Under the pieces are notes generated by a model. The model saw only the letters and a list, made by a program, of their open reading frames with translations. It searched no databases and had not been told where the DNA came from. The translations under genes were made by a program, and so were the position numbers. A DNA stretch of 64,000 bases, from positions 1 through 64,000 of the forward strand of contig NZ_JAGLCD010000010.1 in the NCBI RefSeq assembly GCF_023146395.1. The letters run 5' to 3'. Shown here piece by piece: positions 8,250 through 15,666 of the stretch (the first letter of the stretch is position 1; every line of letters starts with the position of its first letter). This DNA comes from Aeromicrobium sp. (lineage in GTDB: Bacteria; Actinomycetota; Actinomycetes; Propionibacteriales; Nocardioidaceae).

Positions 8250-8579
8250 GTGAGTGTCCGACGATGCACCCGAGCCGCATGCCCCGCCGCGGCCGTCGCC
8301 ACGCTCACCTACGTCTACGCCGACCAGACCGCCGTCATCGGCCCGCTCGCGACGGCCGCCGAGCCGCACACCTACGACCTGTGCGTCGAGCACGCCCAGC
8401 GTCTCTCGGTGCCGCAGGGGTGGAACGTCATCCGGCTCGCGATCGACACGGCCACGAGCGAGCCGTCGCGCGACGACCTGCTGGCCCTGGCCGACGCGGT
8501 CCGCGAGGCGGGGCGGCCTCGCCCCGAGGCCGAGCCACCGGGGCCGCCCGGGCTCCGCTCGGTCCCTCCGCGCGACTGA
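8250..8579 (+). CDS. DUF3499 family protein
   Basis: A 109-residue conserved actinobacterial protein of unknown function (Rv3258c-like). The N-terminus RRCTRAAC and the later YDLCVEHA supply cysteines and a histidine that could bind a metal, and RLSVPQGW is the conserved core. The C-terminal 30 residues are Pro- and Arg-rich and probably disordered. The start is the GTG at 8250, six bases after TAGTCT at 8238-8243, a leaderless arrangement. It lies between the DUF1025 gene and phosphomannomutase exactly as in mycobacteria, which supports the call more than the sequence alone. Confidence 0.82.
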   Translation: MSVRRCTRAACPAAAVATLTYVYADQTAVIGPLATAAEPHTYDLCVEHAQRLSVPQGWNVIRLAIDTATSEPSRDDLLALADAVREAGRPRPEAEPPGPPGLRSVPPRD

Positions 8580-8663
8580 CGGCATCGACTCACAGAGTGG
8601 GTGCGACCCGGCACCACTAGGCTCGTGGCACCCCGTCGGCCGACCGCAGGAGGACCCCGTCCC

Positions 8664-10016
8664 ATGCACCCCCGTTTCGCTGCCGTGACCAAGGCGTACG
8701 ACGTCCGTGGCACGACCCCGGACCAGCTCGACGCCGAGCTCGCTCTGGCCTTCGGCCGGGCCTACGCCGACGAGGTCGGGGTCAGCGAGGGCGGGGGCGA
8801 GGTCGTGGTGGGTCACGACATGCGCGACTCCTCGCCCGAGCTCGCGGCAGCGATCGCCGACGGCATCCGCGCGCAGGGCGGTGACGTCCTGCTGGTGGGC
8901 CTCGCGTCGACGGACCTGCTCTACGCCGCGTCCGGCCAGCTGGACCTGCCCGGGGTCATGATCACGGCGAGCCACAACCCGGCCGGGTACAACGGCTTCA
9001 AGGTGTGCCGCGCGGGTGCACGCCCCATCGGCCTGGACACCGGCCTGCGCACGATCGCCGAGGCGGCCGGGGAGCTGCTCGACCAACCGGCCGGGGCGCT
9101 GCGTGGCACCCTGACCGAGCGTGACTTCCTCGAGGACTACGCCGAGCTCGTCGTCTCGCTCGCGCCGGTCTCGGGCCGCCGGCTGAAGGTCGTCGTCGAC
9201 GCCGGCAACGGCATGGCCGGGCACACCGCCCGCGCCGTCCTGGGCAAGATCGACGTCGACGTCGTGCCGCTCTACTTCGAGCTCGACGGCACGTTCCCGA
9301 ACCACGAGGCCAATCCGCTCGACTCCTCGACCCTGGTCGACCTCCAGGCGGCCGTCACCGAGCACGGGGCCGATCTCGGCCTCGCGTTCGACGGTGACGC
9401 CGACCGCTGCTTCGTGGTCGACGAGCGCGCCGAGCTCGTGGCCCCCTCGGCGATCACGGCGCTGATCGGCACCCGGTACCTCGCCCAGCAGCCCGGTGCC
9501 ACGATCCTGCACAACGTGATCTGCTCGCGCGCCGTGCCCGAGATCATCACCGAGCACGGGGGCACCGCGATCCGCACGCCCGTGGGCCACTCGCTGATCA
9601 AGGCCGAGATGGCGCGCACCGACGCGGTCTTCGGCGGCGAGCACTCCGGCCACTTCTACTTCCGTGACTTCTACCTGGCGGACTCCGGGATGCTGGCCGC
9701 GCTGCACGTCATGGGCGCGCTCGCCGAGTCCGACGGCACGGTCTCGCAGCTCATGGCGCAGTTCTCCCGCTATGCCGCGTCCGGGGAGATCAACAGCACC
9801 GTCACCGACGCCGACGAGGTCATCGCTCGTCTCGTCGAGACCTACGCCGACCAGGAGCAGGACCGCCTCGACGGCCTGACGGTCACGGCCGACACCTGGT
9901 GGTTCAACGTGCGCGCCTCGAACACCGAGCCGCTGCTGCGCCTCAACGTCGAGGGCGACGACGAGGCCACGATGGCGCGCGTACGCGACGAGGTGCTCGA
10001 GCTCATCCGGAGGTAG
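8664..10016 (+). CDS. manB: Phosphomannomutase / phosphoglucomutase
   Basis: Cytoplasmic alpha-D-phosphohexomutase, 450 residues, converting mannose-6-phosphate to mannose-1-phosphate for GDP-mannose and mannosylated envelope glycans. The four family motifs are present: phosphoserine loop TASHNP with S103, metal loop DGDADR at residues 243-248, sugar-binding GGEHSGH, and phosphate-binding RASNTEP near the C-terminus. The start is the ATG at 8664, preceded by an AGGAGGA ribosome site about seven bases away; the open frame upstream of it is not conserved in character. The position after whiB2 and DUF3499 matches mycobacterial manB. Dual activity on glucose phosphates is known in the family and cannot be excluded. 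Confidence 0.92.
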   Translation: MHPRFAAVTKAYDVRGTTPDQLDAELALAFGRAYADEVGVSEGGGEVVVGHDMRDSSPELAAAIADGIRAQGGDVLLVGLASTDLLYAASGQLDLPGVMITASHNPAGYNGFKVCRAGARPIGLDTGLRTIAEAAGELLDQPAGALRGTLTERDFLEDYAELVVSLAPVSGRRLKVVVDAGNGMAGHTARAVLGKIDVDVVPLYFELDGTFPNHEANPLDSSTLVDLQAAVTEHGADLGLAFDGDADRCFVVDERAELVAPSAITALIGTRYLAQQPGATILHNVICSRAVPEIITEHGGTAIRTPVGHSLIKAEMARTDAVFGGEHSGHFYFRDFYLADSGMLAALHVMGALAESDGTVSQLMAQFSRYAASGEINSTVTDADEVIARLVETYADQEQDRLDGLTVTADTWWFNVRASNTEPLLRLNVEGDDEATMARVRDEVLELIRR

Positions 10017-10019
10017 ACC

Positions 10020-10310
10020 GTGCCAGGACCCAGACCCGAGATCTTCTTCGACGAGGCCGACGACGCGACCGAGCTCGTCAAGGCCCTGCAGTCCGAGGGC
10101 TACACCACCGATCTGCGCCGCGAGGCCTTCGCCGGTGACGACGACGCCGAGGACCGCGCCTGGGTCCTGGTCGTGACCCCGTTCGACGACCGGGTCGTGG
10201 AGATGGTCGACGTGTACGGCGGCTGGATGCCGGGCGACGAACGGCTGCCCGGCGAGCCGGTCGAGGGGCCGCCGCTGCCGGATGCCCCGAAGCGGCTCAA
10301 GCGGGAGTGA
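10020..10310 (+). CDS. Hypothetical acidic small protein
   Basis: A 96-residue acidic protein starting with GTG at 10020, three bases after the phosphomannomutase stop, so certainly in the same transcript. It reads as an alternating strand/helix domain (PEIFFDEADDATELVKAL, then WVLVVTPFDD, then MVDVYGGW) with a basic tail PKRLKRE. I do not recognise the family. A small regulatory or RraB-like fold is conceivable from the acidic ferredoxin-like pattern, but this is speculation. No signal peptide or membrane segment is present. Confidence 0.7.
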   Translation: MPGPRPEIFFDEADDATELVKALQSEGYTTDLRREAFAGDDDAEDRAWVLVVTPFDDRVVEMVDVYGGWMPGDERLPGEPVEGPPLPDAPKRLKRE

Positions 10311-10386
10311 GACGGGGGACTGCTCCCCATGCCGGGTGGTGGACGCCGCACTGCTTGCATGGCCCGATCGGGCTAGGGTGCTGCTC

Positions 10387-12093
10387 ATGACTTCGCAGCC
10401 CTATCCACCGCAGCAGCCGCAGCCGCAGTACCAGCAGGCTCCCGGCGCTCCGGCCCAGGTCGCCAATCCCTTCTCGGGCATCCCGGTGGTCGACGTCCTG
10501 CGCGACGTCGCGGCCCTCCTGCTCCTGGTCACCGCACTGTTCTACGACTGGAACTTCGACGCCGGCATCAAGAGCGGCGCCAATCTCTGGTACGTCGACG
10601 TCGCCACGGGTCTCGCCGTGGTCTCGCTTGGGGCGACGTACCTCTGGAAGCTCGGCGTGTTCGGGCAGGCCTGGAACGTCCGCACCAACGGTCTGATCCG
10701 CCTGATCGCCGCCGTCCCCTACTTCGTCAGCGTCCTCGCCGTGGTGATTCTCGACCTCGCTGACGAGCGCGCCGTCGGCATCGGTGTCGCGATCGGCCTG
10801 TTCGCCGCGATCCTCGTGGCGCAGCCGCGCAAGCACGAGCTGCCGCCGACGTCACTCGCCCCGAGCGACAGGATCTGGGTCTACGTCACGGGCGGCCTCG
10901 TCGCCCTGTCGGCGCTGCTCGCGCTCGTCACGTCGCTGCTCTACATCGGTGACCTCGACGACTTCGGCGCCGAGGCTCCGGAGATCATCGTCTTCGTCAT
11001 CGCGGCGATCGTCTACACCGTCCTGCTGGCGTACGGCGCCGTGCAGGCGCTGCTCTCCAAGCCTGCGGGCATCGCCCTGATCGCCGGGTTCGGACTCCTC
11101 GTCCTGATTCTCGGGATGCTGCACATCGACGGTGAGAACGCCTCGCAGCTCACGGGCTTCGCGACGCTGTTCGCCGGGTTCGAGTCCTTCCAGGCGCCGG
11201 GCTTCGGTGCCTTCCTCCTGGTGGGGGCCGCCGCGGCGGCGCTGTCCCCGGGAGCCTCGCGCGCCACGGGCGGGGCCTCTCACCCGATCTCGTTGGCCGG
11301 CGCCGCCAAGTCGGGCTTCCTGCTGCTGGCCCTCGCCTCGCTGCTCCACGTGCTCGGCGCGGTGTTCGTCGGCATCGCCTCCGACGACTTCGGCGCCGCG
11401 GTCATCGTCTCGATCATCCTCTCGGTGCTCGCGGCCGTCGTGGCGGTCTTCGGCTTCGTCACGACGTCGTCGACCGGGGCCAAGGCCCTGCCGCTCGTCG
11501 CGGCTGCGGTCTGGGCCGTCCTCGGGATCCTCGCCTCGATCATCATGGCGATCATCGACGAGGTCTCGCCCGGCTTCGCGAGCATCGGCAGCGCGGGCTC
11601 GATCCCGGCCCACACCTGGCTCGGCTCGATCCTCGCGGGGCTGTTCGTCGCGTTCGCGATCCTGGGTGCCGGCACGATCGGCGGTGCGGTCAAGAAGCTC
11701 TTCGCCAACGCCCAGGCCGCGGGCCCGGCGCCCGGCGCGCCGCTCCCGGGCGCCCCGGCCCCGACGGCCCCGATCGTGACCCCGCCGGCTCCGGCGGCTT
11801 CTGCTCCGGCTCCGGCGGCTCCCGCCCCGGCACCTGCCGTGGACGCCCCGGCTCCGACGCAGGAGATCCCGGTGGCCGAGGCCCCCACCGAGCAGGTCGC
11901 GGTCGACCCGATCGTGCAGCGGGCCTCGGATCCCACGATCTCCCAGGCCGAGCTGGCCGACCTGGTGCAGAACCACCCGCAGGCGCGGGCCGCCGCGGCC
12001 GGCAACCCGCAGGCCTACCCCGGCATGCTCGAGTGGCTCGGCCAGCTCGGCGATCCGGAGGTCGACGCGGCGCTGGCGCGTCGCCAGGGCTGA
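10387..12093 (+). CDS. Multi-pass membrane protein with C-terminal variant leucine-rich repeat
   Basis: A 568-residue membrane protein. Residues 1-30 are a Pro/Gln-rich cytoplasmic leader (PPQQPQPQYQQ). About ten to twelve hydrophobic segments follow up to about residue 440. Next comes an Ala/Pro linker of about 60 residues, then a C-terminal domain of about 60 residues reading ASDPTISQAELADLVQNHP and NPQAYPGMLEWL, which is the variant leucine-rich repeat (LRV-type) found at the ends of many actinobacterial membrane proteins. The transmembrane part resembles DUF7937-type proteins, but I hold that loosely. The ATG at 10387 is seven bases after TAGGGT at 10374-10379, a leaderless pattern. Function unknown. 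Confidence 0.78.
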   Translation: MTSQPYPPQQPQPQYQQAPGAPAQVANPFSGIPVVDVLRDVAALLLLVTALFYDWNFDAGIKSGANLWYVDVATGLAVVSLGATYLWKLGVFGQAWNVRTNGLIRLIAAVPYFVSVLAVVILDLADERAVGIGVAIGLFAAILVAQPRKHELPPTSLAPSDRIWVYVTGGLVALSALLALVTSLLYIGDLDDFGAEAPEIIVFVIAAIVYTVLLAYGAVQALLSKPAGIALIAGFGLLVLILGMLHIDGENASQLTGFATLFAGFESFQAPGFGAFLLVGAAAAALSPGASRATGGASHPISLAGAAKSGFLLLALASLLHVLGAVFVGIASDDFGAAVIVSIILSVLAAVVAVFGFVTTSSTGAKALPLVAAAVWAVLGILASIIMAIIDEVSPGFASIGSAGSIPAHTWLGSILAGLFVAFAILGAGTIGGAVKKLFANAQAAGPAPGAPLPGAPAPTAPIVTPPAPAASAPAPAAPAPAPAVDAPAPTQEIPVAEAPTEQVAVDPIVQRASDPTISQAELADLVQNHPQARAAAAGNPQAYPGMLEWLGQLGDPEVDAALARRQG

Positions 12094-12114
12094 CTCACGC
12101 CTGACGTCACAGGA

Positions 12115-12140
12115 CCCCCGCACCGACACCGGTGCGGGGG
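12115..12140. terminator. GC-rich hairpin terminator
   Basis: A perfect 11-base stem, CCCCCGCACCG at 12115-12125 against 12130-12140, with a four-base loop, lies just after the LRV-protein gene and before the convergent S9 peptidase gene. Confidence 0.75.
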
Positions 12141-12143
12141 CCC

Positions 12144-12188
12144 TGTGCGTGCGGGGGTGCTGTGCGTGCGGGGGCCCTGTGCGTGCGA
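12144..12188. repeat. Short imperfect tandem repeat
   Basis: The decamer TGTGCGTGCG, with one change in the last copy, starts at 12144, 12161 and 12179, giving a 17-18 base period with GGGGG between copies. It directly follows the terminator hairpin and repeats part of its arm, so it may have arisen by slippage there. Confidence 0.6.
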
Positions 12189-12198
12189 CTGTGCGGTG

Positions 12199-14298
12199 TC
12201 AGCCCAGGTGCTCGCGCAGGAACTGCACCTGGAGCAGCTTGAGGTTCTCGGCCACGGTCTCCTGCGGCGTCATGTGGGTCACGCCCGAGAGCGGCAGGAC
12301 GGTGTGGGGGCGGCCGGCGGCGAGCAGTGCCGACGAGAGCTGCAGGGTGTGGGCCGCCACGACGTTGTCGTCGGAGAGTCCGTGGATCAGCATCAACGGA
12401 CGCTCCAGGCCCGCGGCGAGCGGCAGGAGCGAGTTGCGGTCGTAGACCTCCGGCACCTCGGCGGGATCGCCGAGATAGCGCTCGGTGTAGCAGGTGTCGT
12501 AGAGGCGCCACTCGGTCACGGGCGCGCCGGCGACGGCCGCGTGGAACACGTCCGGCCGCTTCAGCACCGCGAGCGCGGCGAGGTAGCCGCCGTACGACCA
12601 GCCCGTGATGCCGACCCGGCTGAGGTCGACCTCGGCCGGGAACGCGGCCGCGACGGCGTCGAGCGCCTCCACCTGGTCGTCCAGCGTCACCCCGGCGAAG
12701 TCGTGGTGGAGCGCGCGGTCCCAGGCGCTCCCGCGGCCCGGCGTGCCGCGGCCGTCGGCCACGACGACCACGAATCCCTGGTCGGCGAGCCACTGGGCCT
12801 CGGCGAACGCCCGGGCCGAGGCCCACACGCGCTGCGCTCCCGGGCCGCCGTAGGGGTCCAGCAGCACCGGCAGCGGGGTTCCCGGCTCGTGGTCCGAGGG
12901 GAAGACCACGGCGGTGCGGATCTCGTGCGGTCCGGCGCTGAGCAGGTGCACCGACGGCATCACGGGCAGGGGCACCGAGACGTTGGTGAGGGTCGCGGTC
13001 TCGACGGTCTCCTCGGGTCCGTGGTCGCGGAGCACCGTGTGGTGCACGAGCGTGTCGTCCAGGCTCGTGCGGGTGAGCACGGTCGTGCCGCCGCCGATCA
13101 CGGCACCGTGCACGCCGCGTCCCTGCGTGAGCGGCTCGAGCGCCCCGTCGGTGCCGATCCGCACGACCTGGACCTCGGTGGGCTCCTGGGACGCCGTCAC
13201 GACGACCGCGTCGTCCAGCGTGGCGACGACGCTGCGCACCTGCCAGCCGTCCGGGCTGACGGGCTCGCCGTCGACCACGACGCGGCGCCAGCCACCGGCG
13301 TCCTCGATCGTCAGGAGTGCGCCGGCCGGTGACCAGCGCGGGCCGGGGCCGAGCTCGACCCAGGCGGGGTCCTGCAGCGTGCGCAGCACCTCGGTGGTCC
13401 CGGACGTGGTGTCGACCCGAAGCACCTGCGAGAGCTTCTGGTCGCGCGACAGCACCTGCAGCAGGGGCGGCCCCTCCGGTGTCCACGTGACCCGTGCGAG
13501 GTACTCGAAGGCCTCGCGGTCCCAGGTGACCTCGGTGCGACCGCCGTCGAGGCCCACGTGCCAGAGCGAGACCTCCGCGTTGGTCGTGCCGGCCGCGGGG
13601 TAGCGGTGGGCCGCCGCGGGACGCTCGGGGTGCTCGGGCGAGGCGACGTGCCAGATCGCGACCTCGGCCTCGTCGTAGCACTCGACCAGCAGGGAGCGAC
13701 CGTCAGGCGCCCACCAGAAGCCGCGCATGCGCTCCATCTCCTCGGCGGCGATGAACTCGGCCTGCCCCCACACCTGGGTGTCGCTCGTCGGCGTCGCGAG
13801 CGTCGTGTGGTCCGCGTCGCCGAGCTCGACGACGTGCAGGCCCCCCGCGGCCGCGTAGGCGACGCGCTGGCCCGTGGGATCGAGCCGGGGGTCGATCACG
13901 GCACCGGCCGACGGGAGCTCGCGGGTGGCCCGGGTGCCCAGGTGCGTGGCCCACAGGCGTCCGGACAGGGCGAAGGTGGCCCAGCGTCCCGTCTCGTCGA
14001 CGTCGTACCCCACGATCCCCGCGGCGCCCTCGCGGCTGCGCTCGCGTCGGGCGCGCTCCTGCGGCGACAGCTCCTCGTCGCCGGCGCCCAGCAGTGCGAC
14101 GGGGTCGACCAGGAGCGTCTCGACCCCGGACTCGACGTCGTGCTCCCAGAGCTGGCCCGTGCGGGTCACCCCGTCGGGCGTGCGGATGAATCGCACCGTC
14201 GAGCCGTCGGGCGAGACGGTGACGGCCCGCGGCACCCCGAGGGTGAAGCGCAGGGTGCGGGCGGCGAGCCGGGGGTAGGACGGGGCGTCGTCGGTCAT
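12199..14298 (-). CDS. S9 family peptidase, dipeptidyl-peptidase IV-like
   Basis: A 699-residue serine peptidase with an N-terminal beta-propeller (about residues 1-440, DPPIV N-terminal type) and a C-terminal alpha/beta hydrolase domain. The nucleophile is S568 in GWSYGG, the acid lies in HGLSDDN (residues 643-644), and the base is H675 in SGVTHM. The GGPGAQRVW segment near residue 480 and a DGRGTPGRG oxyanion region are typical of S9B/S9C enzymes. The glutamate pair EEMERMRGFWW in the propeller resembles the DPPIV double-Glu that binds the substrate N-terminus. There is no signal peptide, so it is likely cytosolic, cutting proline-containing peptides. It is divergent from mshB, with 38 bases between starts. 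Confidence 0.9.
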   Translation of the reverse strand: MTDDAPSYPRLAARTLRFTLGVPRAVTVSPDGSTVRFIRTPDGVTRTGQLWEHDVESGVETLLVDPVALLGAGDEELSPQERARRERSREGAAGIVGYDVDETGRWATFALSGRLWATHLGTRATRELPSAGAVIDPRLDPTGQRVAYAAAGGLHVVELGDADHTTLATPTSDTQVWGQAEFIAAEEMERMRGFWWAPDGRSLLVECYDEAEVAIWHVASPEHPERPAAAHRYPAAGTTNAEVSLWHVGLDGGRTEVTWDREAFEYLARVTWTPEGPPLLQVLSRDQKLSQVLRVDTTSGTTEVLRTLQDPAWVELGPGPRWSPAGALLTIEDAGGWRRVVVDGEPVSPDGWQVRSVVATLDDAVVVTASQEPTEVQVVRIGTDGALEPLTQGRGVHGAVIGGGTTVLTRTSLDDTLVHHTVLRDHGPEETVETATLTNVSVPLPVMPSVHLLSAGPHEIRTAVVFPSDHEPGTPLPVLLDPYGGPGAQRVWASARAFAEAQWLADQGFVVVVADGRGTPGRGSAWDRALHHDFAGVTLDDQVEALDAVAAAFPAEVDLSRVGITGWSYGGYLAALAVLKRPDVFHAAVAGAPVTEWRLYDTCYTERYLGDPAEVPEVYDRNSLLPLAAGLERPLMLIHGLSDDNVVAAHTLQLSSALLAAGRPHTVLPLSGVTHMTPQETVAENLKLLQVQFLREHLG

Positions 14299-14336
14299 GG
14301 CGCCATTCGATCATGCCGGCCCTCTAATCTGACCCC

Positions 14337-15242
14337 ATGACCCTTCCCGACCGCCGGCTGCTGCTGGTCCACGCGCACCCCGACGACGAGTCCATCGGCA
14401 ACGGCGTCACGATGGCGCGCTACGTCGCCGAGGGAGCCCACGTCACGCTCGTGACCTGCACGCTCGGCGATCTCGGCGAGATCCTGGTGCCCGAGCTCGA
14501 GCACCTGGCCGCCGACCGCGACGACGGCCTGGGTGAGCACCGGGCGGGTGAGCTCGCCGCCGCCATGGCCGAGCTCGGCGTCACCGACCATCGGATCCTG
14601 GGCGGACCGGGCCGGTTCCGCGACTCGGGCATGAAGTGGGACGAGAACGGCCACGCCACCGCGGCCGACGAGGTCGATCCCCGGTCGTTCTGGAACGCCG
14701 ACCTCCTCGAGGCCTCCGACCTGCTGGTCGAGATCATCCGGGAGGTGCGCCCCCAGGTCGTCGTCACGTACGACACGTTCGGCGGCTACGGCCACCCCGA
14801 CCACGTGCAGGCCCACCGGGTCGCGCACTACGCGGTCGACCTCGCCGCCGCCCGCAGCCACCGTCCTGATCTCGGGGAGGCCTGGGACGTCGCCAAGCTG
14901 TACTGGGGGGCCATGTCGGCCGGTCGCATGCGCGAGGGCATCCGGATGATGCGCGAGTCGGGCGTGGGCGGCTTCGAGGACTTCGACCCCGACAACCTGC
15001 CGCCGTTCATGGTCGAGGACGACCAGCTCGACGCCGTGATCGAGTCGCCGGAGCACACGAGCGCCAAGCTCGCCGCGATGCGGGCGCACGCCTCGCAGAT
15101 CACGCCGGACGGCATGTTCTTCGCGATGGGGGTCGACCTGGCCACGATCGCCTGGGGCACCGAGCACTACCGACTCGTGCGCGGCACCCGCGGCCCCGTG
15201 GGCGCGTCGGGCCTGGAGGAGGACCTGTTCGCCGGGCTCTGA
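14337..15242 (+). CDS. mshB: Mycothiol deacetylase (GlcNAc-inositol deacetylase)
   Basis: Zinc hydrolase of 301 residues that removes acetate from GlcNAc-Ins in mycothiol synthesis. The LmbE/PIG-L fold motif AHPDDE gives H14, D16 and D17, and the third zinc ligand region is GHPDH at residues 152-156 (H153 or H156), matching the His-Asp-His set of MshB. Length and motifs fit MshB better than Mca, the mycothiol conjugate amidase. The ATG at 14337 follows TAATCT (14325-14330) by six bases, so the message is probably leaderless. It heads a block also found in mycobacteria (mshB, small membrane gene, later ferredoxin and dapC). Mycoredoxin at 44127 is a consumer of mycothiol. Confidence 0.92.
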   Translation: MTLPDRRLLLVHAHPDDESIGNGVTMARYVAEGAHVTLVTCTLGDLGEILVPELEHLAADRDDGLGEHRAGELAAAMAELGVTDHRILGGPGRFRDSGMKWDENGHATAADEVDPRSFWNADLLEASDLLVEIIREVRPQVVVTYDTFGGYGHPDHVQAHRVAHYAVDLAAARSHRPDLGEAWDVAKLYWGAMSAGRMREGIRMMRESGVGGFEDFDPDNLPPFMVEDDQLDAVIESPEHTSAKLAAMRAHASQITPDGMFFAMGVDLATIAWGTEHYRLVRGTRGPVGASGLEEDLFAGL

Positions 15243-15574
15243 CCCGGGGGGCCTGGGTCCTGGCGGGTCTCTACGTCGGGGTGCTCGGCGCGCTCGTGCA
15301 CCGGCACGACACCGGCGTGCTCGGCGTCGACGTCCCGTGGGGTCTGCTGCTGGCGGTCGCGCCGCTCGTGCCAGTGGGGCTGCTCGCCGACCGCACGGTC
15401 TCGCTCGGCAGCGCGGCGGTCATGATCGGCTGGGGCCTGGTCCTCGTGCTGCAGGGCGCGACCGGGCGCGGGCAGTACCTGATCGCCGGGGACCGCGTCG
15501 GTTGGACGTTCACCCTGCTCGGTCTGGCCCTGCTCGTGGCGGTCGTGCTCCAGAACTCTAGGCTGAGACGATGA
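15239..15574 (+). CDS. Small multi-pass membrane protein downstream of mshB
   Basis: About 111 residues with four hydrophobic segments, in the slot that Rv1171 occupies next to mshB; possibly DUF6113, which I cannot confirm. The only in-frame ATG, GTG or TTG near the beginning is GTG at 15281, but that start cuts the first membrane helix (WVLAGLYVGVLGALV) in half. A CTG at 15239 overlaps the mshB stop as CTGA, the same geometry as the ATGA and GTGA overlaps elsewhere here, and gives a full helix. I therefore propose CTG as the start, moderately sure, with 15281 as the conservative alternative. The stop overlaps a following 31-codon frame. Confidence 0.6.
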   Translation: MTRGAWVLAGLYVGVLGALVHRHDTGVLGVDVPWGLLLAVAPLVPVGLLADRTVSLGSAAVMIGWGLVLVLQGATGRGQYLIAGDRVGWTFTLLGLALLVAVVLQNSRLRR

Positions 15575-15666
15575 ACACGGTCTTCCCCGTGCGATGCTGG
15601 GCCGGCTCCGGCGCCATCGCACGGTCGCGGGAGACATCGTCAGAGAGTCGTCAGGGAGTGTCATGA
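15571..15666 (+). CDS. Possible leaderless 31-residue upstream ORF of the VanW gene
   Basis: ATG at 15571 lies six bases after TAGGCT (15559-15564), the same leaderless geometry seen at recognised genes here. The frame encodes 31 residues beginning MNTVFPVRCW and ends in TGA at 15664-15666, overlapping the ATG of the VanW-protein gene by four bases (ATGA). It may be a translated leader that couples ribosomes into the next gene rather than a functional peptide. There are no recognised motifs and it is too short for composition tests. The promoter would then be that of the VanW gene. Confidence 0.4.
   Translation: MNTVFPVRCWAGSGAIARSRETSSESRQGVS

Noticed and set aside
8211-10388. A 725-codon minus-strand frame over DUF3499 and phosphomannomutase
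   Set aside because: Shadow of clearly recognised plus-strand genes; no family features.
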